From Reichenbachiella carrageenanivorans (GTDB lineage Bacteria > Bacteroidota > Bacteroidia > Cytophagales > Cyclobacteriaceae): 64,000 bases of DNA. The DNA is taken from the NCBI RefSeq assembly GCF_025639805.1, contig NZ_CP106735.1, positions 4,311,501-4,375,500 on the forward strand. Reading direction: 5' to 3'. This document shows positions 33,736-42,361 of this stretch, in pieces. Under the pieces are notes generated by a model. It saw only the letters and a list, made by a program, of their open reading frames with translations, did not search any database and had not been told where the DNA came from. Numbering within the stretch: the first letter of the stretch is position 1; every line of letters begins with the position of its first letter. Both the position numbers and the translations under genes were made by a program.

Positions 33736-34332
33736 ATGCGTATTTACCTTTTCCTATTATTATTCATATTTGCTCACACAATATCAGCTCAAAAAAAGAA
33801 CATGGAAATAGCAACTTTTGGCAATGGCTGCTTCTGGTGTACAGAAGCCATTTTTCAAGAATTAAACGGCGTATCAAAAGCCATATCCGGCTACATGGGC
33901 GGACAGACCAAAGATCCCACCTACAAAGAAGTATGCAGTGGCAATACAGGCCATGCCGAAGTCCTGCAGATCACCTACGACCCATCAGTCATCACCTTCG
34001 ATGAGCTACTAGAAGTATTTTGGAAAACACACGACCCTACTACACTCAACCGCCAAGGCAATGATGTAGGCACACAATATCGCTCGGTAGTTTTCTATCA
34101 CAACGAAGAACAAAATAAACTAGCCACAGCCTACAAAGCCAAACTCGATGCCTCTGGAGCCTGGACCGACCCTATCGTGACCGAGATTACTGCTGCCAGC
34201 ACCTTCTACCCTGCCGAGGACTATCACCAGGAGTATTTCAACCTGAATGGGGAGCAGCCCTATTGCAACTACGTGATTCGACCCAAAGTGGAAAAATTTA
34301 AGAAGGTATTTGAAGACAAACTGAAGAAATAA
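33736..34332 (+). CDS. msrA: Peptide-methionine (S)-S-oxide reductase MsrA, exported form
   Basis: The MsrA catalytic motif GNGCFWCTEA (catalytic Cys32; Cys35) begins right after a signal peptide (about 1-18, IYLFLLLFIFAHTISA). Further family motifs are SGYMGG, GHAEVLQITYDP, HDPTTLNRQGNDVGTQYRS and YHQEYF. A Cys in QPYCNYVIRPK near the C-terminus can act as resolving residue. It repairs oxidised methionine; the signal peptide puts it in the periplasm or envelope, unlike the usual cytosolic enzyme. It is a single gene with its own strong terminator. Met23 would give a cytosolic form and is the alternative start. Confidence 0.95.
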   Translation: MRIYLFLLLFIFAHTISAQKKNMEIATFGNGCFWCTEAIFQELNGVSKAISGYMGGQTKDPTYKEVCSGNTGHAEVLQITYDPSVITFDELLEVFWKTHDPTTLNRQGNDVGTQYRSVVFYHNEEQNKLATAYKAKLDASGAWTDPIVTEITAASTFYPAEDYHQEYFNLNGEQPYCNYVIRPKVEKFKKVFEDKLKK

Positions 34333-34364
34333 AAGTCAGAATCAAAGCTTGAAGAAAACTCAAA

Positions 34365-34411
34365 AAAAGCCCTCGTAGGATCACAGACTCCAGCGAGGGC
34401 TTTTCTTTTTT
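34365..34411 (+). terminator. Intrinsic terminator of msrA
   Basis: AAAAGCCCTCG pairs with CGAGGGCTTTT over an 18-nt loop and is followed by CTTTTTT. Confidence 0.9.
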
Positions 34412-34457
34412 CTAAATCAATGGCATTGATATACCATACTAAATTGAAAAAGAAATC

Positions 34458-34485
34458 AAATATGTTATGCATGCATAACATATTT
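34458..34485. promoter_or_regulatory. 28-bp palindromic operator, copy 1
   Basis: A perfect palindrome of 28 bp whose core is TGTTATGCATGCATAACA (34463-34480). It covers the region upstream of the -7 box of the acyl-CoA dehydrogenase gene. Confidence 0.85.
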
Positions 34486-34488
34486 TCA

Positions 34489-34496
34489 TATATTTG
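34489..34496 (+). promoter_or_regulatory. -7 promoter box TATATTTG of the acyl-CoA dehydrogenase gene
   Basis: TATATTTG fits TAnnTTTG exactly. It lies between the two identical palindrome cores, so the predicted start of transcription falls in the second palindrome. Confidence 0.7.
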
Positions 34497-34499
34497 GAA

Positions 34500-34519
34500 T
34501 TGTTATGCATGCATAACAA
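34500..34519. promoter_or_regulatory. 20-bp palindromic operator, copy 2
   Basis: The same 18-bp core TGTTATGCATGCATAACA at 34501-34518, extended by one base on each side. Its centre is 38 bp from that of copy 1. Confidence 0.85.
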
Positions 34520-34559
34520 AATAAAGTGTTTAACTTTAAGAAAATTGACACCTAAAGAT

Positions 34560-36356
34560 ATGGATACCACTGCAGAAAAACGATCAATCCGAGGAGGAGA
34601 ATTCCTCATCAGAGAATCACAAGCCCAAGACATCTTCATCCGAGAAGAATTTACTGAGGAGCAAAAAATGATGGCTGAGGCCACTCAGGATTTCATTGAA
34701 AAAGAAATCAACCCTAACATAGAAAAAATTGAAAAACAAGAAGATGGCATCATGCCGTCTTTGATGGAAAAAGCTGGAGAGCTTGGCCTATTGGGCATAT
34801 CTATCCCCGAAGAGTACGGCGGACTAGGCATGAGCTTCAACACCTCCATGCTCATCGCTGATGAAATCGGAGCTACAGGCTCATTTTCTACGGCCTATGG
34901 CGCGCACACGGGCATTGGCACTCTGCCGATCTTATACTATGGCAACGAAGAGCAAAAGAAAAAGTACTTGCCCCTACTCGCTAGCGGCGAATGGAAATCT
35001 TGCTACTGTCTCACCGAGCCAGACGCAGGATCCGACGCCAACTCTGGTAAGACCAAAGCAGCCCTGAGCGCTGACGGCAAGCACTACGTGATCAACGGCC
35101 AAAAAATGTGGATCTCCAATGGAGGATTTGCAGACCTGCTGATTGTATTTGCTAAAATCGACGACGACAAGAAATTGACTGCCTTCTTGGTAGAAAAAAC
35201 ATACGGTGGCATCACCATGAACGACGAAGAAGTGAAGCTGGGTATCAAAGGCTCATCTACACGTCAAATCTTCTTCAACGACTGCCAAGTACCCGTAGAG
35301 AATATGCTCTCCGAACGAGAAAACGGTTTCAAAATCGCTGTAAATATTCTGAACATTGGCAGAATAAAATTAGGCGCAGGTGTGCTCGGCGGATGTAAAA
35401 CGGTGATCTCTCAGGCCACCAATTATGCCAACGAAAGAAAGCAGTTCAACACACCTATCTCTAGCTTTGGTGCGATCAAACACAAACTAGCTGAAATGGC
35501 GATCCAAACTTGGGTCACAGAATCGGCCTGCTACAGAGGTGGACAAAACATCGACGACAAAATCACTGATTTAATCGATAGAGGCACTGATCCAGCTGAA
35601 GCCAAACTCAAGAGCTTCGAGCAATTTTCGATCGAATGTGCCATTATCAAAATATTAGGATCTGAAGCATTGGATTATGTAGTAGACCAAGGCGTGCAAA
35701 TCTACGGTGGCATGGGATTCTCAGAAGAAGCCCCTATGGCCAGAGCGTACAGAGATGCTCGGATCACCAGAATCTATGAAGGCACCAACGAAATCAACAG
35801 AATGTTGATGGTAGGTATGATCATGAAGCGCGCCATGAAAGGTGAGCTAAACATCATGGAGCCTGCCATGGCTGTAGCGAAGGAATTGGTTTCGGTCCCT
35901 TCTTTCGAAGTGCCTGATCTTTCTAAACCATTTGCCAAAGAAAAAGATGTACTGGTCAAATTGAAAAAAGCAGTGCTGATGGTAGCGGGAAAAGCGGCTC
36001 AAACCTTCGGGCCAAAGCTGGAAGAAGAGCAAGAGATCATGATGAATGCAGCGGATATGATGATACAAATCTATGCAGCCGAATCTGCGCTCCTCAGAGC
36101 CGAAAAACTGGTAAGCATCCAAGGAGAAGAAGCCAGCAAAATGCAAATCAATGCCGCTAAAGTGTATCTCTACGAGGCCGTAGAATTGATCAATAAAGCA
36201 GGCAAAGATGCCATCGCTTCTTTTGCCACTGGAGACGAACAAAAAGTCATGCTGATGGGATTGAAAAGGTTTACTAAAATCAACCCTGTCAACATCAAAC
36301 AACTCAGAAGAGAAATCGCTGATCACTTGATCAGCAAAAACCAATACGCTCTTTGA
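34560..36356 (+). CDS. Acyl-CoA dehydrogenase (long-chain, VLCAD-like 600-residue form)
   Basis: I start at ATG 34560; the longer frame from 34494 would run through the operator. The 598 residues hold the N-terminal helical domain (FTEEQKMMAEATQDF), the beta domain with FAD/substrate motifs CYCLTEPDAGSDANS and MWISNGGFADLLIVFA, and the C-terminal helical domain with ITRIYEGTNEINR, which contains the likely catalytic Glu. About 180 extra C-terminal residues match the long form seen in VLCAD/ACAD9-type enzymes. It oxidises fatty acyl-CoA to trans-2-enoyl-CoA, feeding electrons to ETF. Two palindromes flanking its promoter suggest tight repression, probably relieved by fatty acids or acyl-CoA. 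No other beta-oxidation gene is adjacent. Confidence 0.95.
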   Translation: MDTTAEKRSIRGGEFLIRESQAQDIFIREEFTEEQKMMAEATQDFIEKEINPNIEKIEKQEDGIMPSLMEKAGELGLLGISIPEEYGGLGMSFNTSMLIADEIGATGSFSTAYGAHTGIGTLPILYYGNEEQKKKYLPLLASGEWKSCYCLTEPDAGSDANSGKTKAALSADGKHYVINGQKMWISNGGFADLLIVFAKIDDDKKLTAFLVEKTYGGITMNDEEVKLGIKGSSTRQIFFNDCQVPVENMLSERENGFKIAVNILNIGRIKLGAGVLGGCKTVISQATNYANERKQFNTPISSFGAIKHKLAEMAIQTWVTESACYRGGQNIDDKITDLIDRGTDPAEAKLKSFEQFSIECAIIKILGSEALDYVVDQGVQIYGGMGFSEEAPMARAYRDARITRIYEGTNEINRMLMVGMIMKRAMKGELNIMEPAMAVAKELVSVPSFEVPDLSKPFAKEKDVLVKLKKAVLMVAGKAAQTFGPKLEEEQEIMMNAADMMIQIYAAESALLRAEKLVSIQGEEASKMQINAAKVYLYEAVELINKAGKDAIASFATGDEQKVMLMGLKRFTKINPVNIKQLRREIADHLISKNQYAL

Positions 36357-36399
36357 TTATACAACCCCCAAAAACACAATTGTTTGATTTAGTATCTAG

Positions 36400-36428
36400 A
36401 GGCCGTTTCGTCAGGAACGGCCTTTTTT
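36400..36428 (+). terminator. Intrinsic terminator of the acyl-CoA dehydrogenase gene
   Basis: AGGCCGTT pairs with AACGGCCT over an 8-nt loop, then TTTTT. It abuts the end of the convergent cutC gene. Confidence 0.9.
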
Positions 36429-37059
36429 ATTTCAAACTACCCACTATGAGTTTACCATGATAGGCATCTGCCTTTATGAGCTGATCTACAGCAACGAGAT
36501 TCTTATTAGTGATTTTTCCTGCCGCTATGATTTGAATTTGATTTAAAGCAATAACCTTCATTTGCTGTAATACATTAACTCCTGCTTCGGCAGTTGGCGC
36601 TCCTCCAGAAGTGAGCACAGAAGTAATACCTTTTACTTCTAACAATTGTTTCACTCCTGTCACAGGATCTGCTAATTCATCTATTGCCTTATGAAAAGTG
36701 ACTTTCATGGGTTGTGCGGTTTGCACCAAACGAGTGAGTGCTGCGCAAGCAATTTCTCCCTGCTCCGTCAAGAGCCCCAACACTACCTCTTGCACCCCGA
36801 GTGATTTCATAAGCTCGATGGTGGCATGCATCTCTTCCACTTCGGACGATGAATAGACAAAGTTTCCTCCCCTAGGTCGCACCATTACTTTGACAGGAAT
36901 GGAGATTTGCTTAAGTACCTGCTCGACGAGATCACGCTCAGGCGTAAGTCCATCCAAATCGAGCCTGCCGCACAGCTCCACCTGATCTGCCCCATTGTCT
37001 TCTGCCTTCAGAGCTTCCGCTAAATTTTCAACACAAGCTTCTTTGATCATAAATTTCAC
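36427..37059 (-). CDS. cutC: CutC family protein
   Basis: A 210-residue TIM-barrel protein. Family motifs are EACVENLAEALKAEDNGADQVELCGRLD at the N-terminus (ELC plus the following residues is the signature), VMVRPRGGNFVYSS, FHKAIDELADP and LTSGGAPTA. CutC was named for copper tolerance, but its biochemical role is unsettled. The length is slightly shorter than the usual 240-250 residues because the last helix region is brief (GKLIVGSLK). It is a single gene, with no copper-handling neighbours. Met4 is an equally possible start. Confidence 0.93.
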   Translation of the reverse strand: MKFMIKEACVENLAEALKAEDNGADQVELCGRLDLDGLTPERDLVEQVLKQISIPVKVMVRPRGGNFVYSSSEVEEMHATIELMKSLGVQEVVLGLLTEQGEIACAALTRLVQTAQPMKVTFHKAIDELADPVTGVKQLLEVKGITSVLTSGGAPTAEAGVNVLQQMKVIALNQIQIIAAGKITNKNLVAVDQLIKADAYHGKLIVGSLK

Positions 37060-37211
37060 ATTCTATTTAACACAAGTAATAAAAAAACCGTCCACAACAC
37101 AAATTACTTTACATTACTAATTTGCAAATCAATAACCTAAAAAAGATAGAAGTACAAACCAATAGAATTCATCTAACCCATTAACTTAGTCACTCACAAA
37201 CTTTATCTTCA

Positions 37212-37898
37212 ATGAAAAAAGCACTCTACTTTTTATCGCTTGGTCTGCTATTAGCCACTACAACTCAGGCTCAAGACAAACCAGTATCGGTATACATCAC
37301 CCAATTTAACGTGACGCCCGCAGACCTAGAGTCAGGTCTCAAAGATTCGGATGCAACTTTTAGGTTCGATGCCAAAATAAAGACCATCATAGCGCAAGAC
37401 ACTTCAGTGCAATTAGCCGCTTTTGATCCAGAGGCTCCCGTGTCTGAAAAGTGGGTGATCCTAGCCAAAGACGGCGAAGCGCCAACTAAAAAAGAATTCA
37501 AGACTTTTTACAAATATCACAATACAAAAAAGGACGGTGTCAATGCCAAGGTTTTGGCAGACAGCTGGGCGATTGAGTCTGAAGACGAAAACAGTCTGGT
37601 AGTAAGCTTTCAATACGAAACTTCCTCTCTTCCTAAAAAATATCATTTCCTAGAAGACACGAAAGGTCTTGCCTATATCAATAAATCAGCGAACCGACTG
37701 ACCCACGTCATTTTCAAAAATGACACTCCGCTACAAGTAAAACAATACAAAACGAACAGCTACGAGCTGTATGTAAAGTACTACTACGACACCCAAGACA
37801 AAGTCTACCTCATCGAATGGGAGGACTTGACCATGGAAACTTCCAATGGCAAGATCAAGGAGTTAAGTGAGTTTAATGACTACAGAAAAGAGAAATAA
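37212..37898 (+). CDS. Secreted hypothetical protein
   Basis: 228 residues with a signal peptide (about 1-20, ending TQAQ). The mature protein alternates short strands and loops (FRFDAKIKTIIAQDTSVQLAAFDP; NSLVVSFQYETSSLP; YELYVKYYYDTQDKVYLIEWED), suggesting a single alpha/beta or beta-rich envelope domain. The segment SEKWVILAKDGEAPTKKEFKTFYKYHN might be a helix-capping region. I do not recognise the family. It is a lone gene between cutC (divergent) and a convergent YdeI-family gene. Confidence 0.7.
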   Translation: MKKALYFLSLGLLLATTTQAQDKPVSVYITQFNVTPADLESGLKDSDATFRFDAKIKTIIAQDTSVQLAAFDPEAPVSEKWVILAKDGEAPTKKEFKTFYKYHNTKKDGVNAKVLADSWAIESEDENSLVVSFQYETSSLPKKYHFLEDTKGLAYINKSANRLTHVIFKNDTPLQVKQYKTNSYELYVKYYYDTQDKVYLIEWEDLTMETSNGKIKELSEFNDYRKEK

Positions 37899-37957
37899 CT
37901 AGACAGTAAGGATTCGAGAGCCTACGCTTGCGAATATAATATTTCTAGGTAATGAGC

Positions 37958-37991
37958 TAAAAAAGCGGGGAGACTACCCCTTCTCCCCGCT
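37958..37991 (-). terminator. Intrinsic terminator overlapping the end of the YdeI-family gene
   Basis: AGCGGGGAGA / TCTCCCCGCT is a perfect 10-bp stem with an 8-nt loop, followed on the minus strand by TTTTTTAG. Its upstream arm contains the last codons of the gene. Confidence 0.9.
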
Positions 37992-38573
37992 CCTTCTTAA
38001 CATAGGTATTTTCTCTCTGGCTGCCGAAGACTCTATCAATACCTTGAGTCGCCTTTGCCTAGTTGCTTCTTGTTTGGCACTTATCACCCACCACACAGAT
38101 GCCTTTTTTACAGAGGGCGACAGTCCTTCAAAAAAATTCCACGCCTCCTCATTTTTCTTTAATACCTCCTCATACCCTGGACTCAGGCTCACATCTTTTC
38201 GCTCAAAAGAAGCCTGATTCGTATTGCTTTTGTCGCGCTGCTCGTAGATAGCTAGTCCAGCAGGGGCAACTAAATTTTCGGCCATGAGTGCTTTCATTTT
38301 TTCCAAATTCACCACACTCCAATGGCTTCTAAGTTTTCTCGGTGTAAATCGGATTTTATAAGACGACTCGTCTATAGATTTTCTCAGTCCATCTATCCAG
38401 CCATAGCATAGTGCCTGATCTACCGACTCAGGCCATGTCATAGACGGGATTCCCGACTTGACTTTATAAAAGCCGATCCACTGCTCGGTCAATTTTTGAT
38501 GATTTGAGTCCAGCCATTTACCAAACTCACTGGCTGTTGAAAAAAAGATTACGTCCTCCATGCATTGAATCAT
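37974..38573 (-). CDS. YdeI/OmdA family protein
   Basis: 199 residues matching the YdeI/OmpD-associated family: LTEQWIGFYKVKSGIPSMTWPESVDQALCYGWIDG is its N-terminal signature, and FTPRKLRSHWSVVNLEKMKALMAENLVAPAG the middle. The C-terminal part (FFEGLSPSVKKASVWWVISAKQEATRQRRL, then LIESSAAREK) is the usual helical tail. Members are cytosolic; links to peptide tolerance have been reported for relatives, but the activity is not known. It is a single gene. Met5, just after a GGAGG-poor stretch, is the alternative start. Confidence 0.88.
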   Translation of the reverse strand: MIQCMEDVIFFSTASEFGKWLDSNHQKLTEQWIGFYKVKSGIPSMTWPESVDQALCYGWIDGLRKSIDESSYKIRFTPRKLRSHWSVVNLEKMKALMAENLVAPAGLAIYEQRDKSNTNQASFERKDVSLSPGYEEVLKKNEEAWNFFEGLSPSVKKASVWWVISAKQEATRQRRLKVLIESSAAREKIPMLRRSGEKG

Positions 38574-38709
38574 TTTATAGTCTATTGAGCCCTAATCAAA
38601 TATAAATAGCTTCAATGACAAATCTGCCTCACTTCATTGTTACATATCCCATGGTCTCTAATTAGCGACATCAGTTTTATTTGTTTATCAATAATTTAAA
38701 ACAAAGAGT

Positions 38710-41007
38710 ATGAAGGTACAAACAGCAATCGTCGTGATGGCGATCACCTTAACAGGATGTGGAGGAAACATGCAAAAAAAGCAATCAACTACGGGACCTT
38801 TTGCCGCGCAAGTAGACAGCTTAATGTCGCTTATGACATTGGAAGAAAAAGCAGGACAACTCAACCTATATGCTGGCAGCTGGGAGTTTACAGGGCCTGT
38901 ACCCAAAGATGTAAACAATCAACAAAAATTTGAAAACATAAAAAGTGGAAAGGTAGGCGCCATGCTCAATGTGATCACAGCAGATGGTACCAGAGAAGCA
39001 CAAAAATTAGCCGTAGAAAATAGCCGCTTAGGTATTCCGCTACTTTTTGGCTACGACGTGATACACGGATACAAAACTATGATGCCCATCCCGCTAGGGC
39101 AGGCGGCCAGCTGGGATGCCGGTGTAGCCAAATCTGGAGCTGCAGTAGCAGCCAAAGAGGCTGCTGCCTCTGGCATCAACTGGACTTTTGCACCGATGAT
39201 GGATATTGCTCGCGATGCCCGATGGGGTCGTATGATGGAGAGCCCAGGAGAAGATCCGTATTTGGCTTCTTATATGTCTAAGGCTTGGATCGAAGGTTTT
39301 CAAGGCTCAGACTTGTCTGATATAGCCACTATTGCAGCTTGTGCCAAGCATTTTGCTGCCTATGGATTTGCTGAAGCTGGGAGAGATTACAATACTGTGG
39401 ATATCAGTATGCAAACCTTGTACAACATGGTACTTCCTCCCTTCAAAGCGGCAAGCGAAGCGGGTGTTGCCAGCTTCATGAATTCGTTCAACGAAATAGG
39501 AGGTGTATCAGCCAACGGCAGCGTACTACTGCAAAGAGAGCTACTCAAGGGAGCATGGAACTATCAAAATGGTTTTGTAGTATCTGACTGGGGGTCGATC
39601 GGCGAAATGATCACCCACGGCTATGCTGCCGACACACTTGAGGCAGGATACAAAGCCCTGACGGCTGGTAGCGATATGGATATGGAAGCTCATATTTATG
39701 AAAACTCCGTCGAAGAACTGGTATCTACTGGTCAAATAGACGAAAACATACTCAACGATGCCGTAAGAAGAATTCTCACCGTGAAGTACCAATTGGGGCT
39801 ATTCGAAGATCCTTACAGATACTGCGATACCAAAAGAGAGCAAACGGATCTACTGACCAAAGAGCATTTGAACATTGCCCGAGAGGCCGCCAAAAAGTCC
39901 ATCGTCTTATTGAAAAATGAAAATGATTTATTGCCCCTAGCCAAAAAAGGTCAATCCATTGCCGTAATCGGTTCCTTAGCCAGTAGCAAAGATGTGCCGC
40001 TAGGTAGCTGGCGTGCTCAAGCAGTAGAAAATAGTGCCGTATCCGTACTAGAAGGCATCCGAAATGCAGTAGCCGACCCGAATGACGTGCAATACACCAA
40101 AGGGTACACACTCACCAAAAGCAGAAGAGCATTCATATACGAATTAGAATTCGTGAATGGTGACAGAAGTGGTTTCAAAGCAGCTATAGATTTGGCTAAA
40201 AAAGTAGATGTAGTCGTATTGGCTATGGGAGAAGATTGCTGGCAATCGGGTGAAGGCCGTAGTCAAACCGACATTGGTCTAAAGGGCGATCAAATGGAGT
40301 TGATGAATGAATTGCTGAAAGCAAACAAAAACATAGTAGTAACACTTATGAACGGTCGGTCACTAGCCATCCCTGAACTTGACGAACAGGTTCCTGCAAT
40401 ACTCGAAGTCTGGCACTTGGGCTCAGAAGCAGGCAATGCCATTGCTGATGTGCTTTTTGGAGACTACAACCCATCAGGCAAATTACCAGTTTCCTTTCCT
40501 AGAAATGTAGGACAATGCCCCATCTACTACAACCACAAAAATGGCGGTCGGCCAGTCACTAATCCGCATGATGCGGGTATGGTCTTTTGGTCGCACTACA
40601 CTGATTCTCCTAATTCTCCACTATATCCTTTTGGCTACGGGTTGAGTTATACTTCATTTGAATACTCAGACTTATTGCTTTCATCTACTGAAATGGGAAA
40701 TAATGAACAGATTACAGCAACTATAAAAATAAAAAACACAGGAAAAGTAGCAGGTCAGGAAACGGTACAATTCTACATCAGAGACTATGTAGGCAGTGTG
40801 ACTCGTCCGGTAAAAGAACTGAAAGGTTTTGAAAAAATTACGCTAAAGCCTAGGGAAGAAAAAGAGGTTAAATTTACTATTTCATACGAGACACTCTCCT
40901 ATTATCGTGCGGATTTGACTTTTGGTTCTGAACCAGGACGATTTGCAGTCATGATAGGTGGTGATTCCCAAAAAACGTTAACGACTGATTTTAGATTAGT
41001 CGATTAA
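38710..41007 (+). CDS. bglX: GH3 beta-glucosidase (BglX-like) lipoprotein
   Basis: A 765-residue GH3 enzyme with lipobox LTGC (Cys17), so it is membrane-anchored in the periplasm or at the surface. The barrel domain shows GYDVIHGYKT, the CAKHFAAYG motif (Lys213, His214) and the nucleophile Asp293 in VVSDWGS. The second domain carries the likely acid/base region GEDCWQSGEGRSQTDIGL, and a C-terminal fibronectin III-like domain starts near 660 (GQETVQFYIRDYVGSVTRP). It should release terminal beta-linked glucose (or related sugars) from oligosaccharides. It is monocistronic with a strong terminator, not part of the agar locus, though it could act on any beta-glucan taken up by the cell. Confidence 0.93.
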   Translation: MKVQTAIVVMAITLTGCGGNMQKKQSTTGPFAAQVDSLMSLMTLEEKAGQLNLYAGSWEFTGPVPKDVNNQQKFENIKSGKVGAMLNVITADGTREAQKLAVENSRLGIPLLFGYDVIHGYKTMMPIPLGQAASWDAGVAKSGAAVAAKEAAASGINWTFAPMMDIARDARWGRMMESPGEDPYLASYMSKAWIEGFQGSDLSDIATIAACAKHFAAYGFAEAGRDYNTVDISMQTLYNMVLPPFKAASEAGVASFMNSFNEIGGVSANGSVLLQRELLKGAWNYQNGFVVSDWGSIGEMITHGYAADTLEAGYKALTAGSDMDMEAHIYENSVEELVSTGQIDENILNDAVRRILTVKYQLGLFEDPYRYCDTKREQTDLLTKEHLNIAREAAKKSIVLLKNENDLLPLAKKGQSIAVIGSLASSKDVPLGSWRAQAVENSAVSVLEGIRNAVADPNDVQYTKGYTLTKSRRAFIYELEFVNGDRSGFKAAIDLAKKVDVVVLAMGEDCWQSGEGRSQTDIGLKGDQMELMNELLKANKNIVVTLMNGRSLAIPELDEQVPAILEVWHLGSEAGNAIADVLFGDYNPSGKLPVSFPRNVGQCPIYYNHKNGGRPVTNPHDAGMVFWSHYTDSPNSPLYPFGYGLSYTSFEYSDLLLSSTEMGNNEQITATIKIKNTGKVAGQETVQFYIRDYVGSVTRPVKELKGFEKITLKPREEKEVKFTISYETLSYYRADLTFGSEPGRFAVMIGGDSQKTLTTDFRLVD

Positions 41008-41041
41008 TAGATTTTTAGCAAAATTAGTTTTGGGTAAGTGG

Positions 41042-41070
41042 AGGAGGAGTCGAAAGGCTCCTCCTTTTTT
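41042..41070 (+). terminator. Intrinsic terminator of the GH3 gene
   Basis: AGGAGGAG pairs with CTCCTCCT over an 8-nt loop, then TTTTT. It touches the last codon of the convergent barrel gene. Confidence 0.88.
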
Positions 41071-42358
41071 AGTCATATTTTGGCCGCTGAAACCAACGAC
41101 GCCTAATACTAAAACTCATGGCGACCACATGTGAACTTTCTAATATCAGCCCTTCTGACGTGGTTCCATTGTATTTTCTTTGATAAGAAAGATTCATTGC
41201 ACTCCCTGTCCTGAGAGGTATACTCAAACCACTGGTGAAAGCGTATGTTTCAGGATTTACTCCATTGATTTTCAAATAAGAGTTTTCATAATACCCTCCA
41301 ATTCGGTAACTGATCCTTCCCAGTGTCTGATCTCCAAAACGATTTGGGGTGACTTCCAATCCGGCAGAATACCTCCATGTATTCACCAAATCATTAGAAT
41401 ACCCTTCTATTTCGCCATCTTTCCATTGGTTAAACTCTACATCGCCAGCCAACATTACCTTTTTCGTGTTGAGAGAAACTCCAAATCCCATTTTTCTTGG
41501 AAGCTTATACCCTGAGGTTGACTCCTTTTCTTCATATAGAACGGCCTCGTCTACGGTAGTACCTTCACTATAGTCCCATGCCGAAATAGTGGATGAAGTA
41601 TTTCCAGACAGTTGTGTCGGTTTTTTATAAATCAACCCAAAATTGACATAACTATTTTTGGAAACAGGCAGTCGGTAATTCAGACTATACTCTAAATCTA
41701 GGTTAGCAATGTAGGTATGATTTTCGAGCATATAGCGCGACAACGACTGACTACCTACCACATCTTCTGTATGATCTATGCTACCAAAAATAAAGGCCAG
41801 TTTGAGCCCCACAGAAAAATTCTGAAACAAAGCATAACTATTCGAAAAATAGGCCTCATTTAGCCCTCCACTTCCCTGATAAGCAATATCATAATCTCCC
41901 GTCTGAAATGAATTCACCTGATCTTTATAGATATTGTACCCCACATTACTATAACTAGACAAGCCAATAATCGCACTCCCCTTCTGCCCATATTTAAACC
42001 AAAAACTAAAATCTGACACCCCCCCATAGCTTCCATTTTCGCTAGTTTCTTGTGTTTGATAATTAGTACTGGCATAATACATCCCAATATCAAATACATG
42101 GTTAAAATAACTACCAACCCCGCCATTAGCTGCGGGATTGGTAATATTAATTTGATAAGGGTTAGACAGGCCTATGGCTGTATTGCCCATGGCCTGAGAA
42201 GCAACCGAAACAGAACGGCTCAATTCTCCAATTCCGAAAATGGAGTATACCGAACCTGCTCCATTTTGAGCACTCGCTTGATCCACTCCAAACACCAGAC
42301 TTAAAATCACAACAAAGCGACTAAAGAATTTTGATTCTATTGTATGCATACGGCTCAT
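41069..42358 (-). CDS. Outer-membrane beta-barrel protein of the DUF4270-Kelch operon
   Basis: 429 residues; a signal peptide (about 1-30, ending ASAQ) then SVYSIFGIGELSRSVSVASQAMGNTAIGLSNPYQINITNPAA, a start typical of FadL-like or PorV-like Bacteroidota barrels where the NPAA motif closes the hatch. The rest alternates barrel strands (FSFWFKYGQKGSAIIGLSSYSNVGYNIY; NFGLIYKKPTQLSG). It could carry hydrophobic ligands or act as an assembly partner. It is the third gene of a tight operon, 3 bases after the Kelch gene stop. Confidence 0.75.
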   Translation of the reverse strand: MSRMHTIESKFFSRFVVILSLVFGVDQASAQNGAGSVYSIFGIGELSRSVSVASQAMGNTAIGLSNPYQINITNPAANGGVGSYFNHVFDIGMYYASTNYQTQETSENGSYGGVSDFSFWFKYGQKGSAIIGLSSYSNVGYNIYKDQVNSFQTGDYDIAYQGSGGLNEAYFSNSYALFQNFSVGLKLAFIFGSIDHTEDVVGSQSLSRYMLENHTYIANLDLEYSLNYRLPVSKNSYVNFGLIYKKPTQLSGNTSSTISAWDYSEGTTVDEAVLYEEKESTSGYKLPRKMGFGVSLNTKKVMLAGDVEFNQWKDGEIEGYSNDLVNTWRYSAGLEVTPNRFGDQTLGRISYRIGGYYENSYLKINGVNPETYAFTSGLSIPLRTGSAMNLSYQRKYNGTTSEGLILESSHVVAMSFSIRRRWFQRPKYD

Positions 42359-42361
42359 TTA

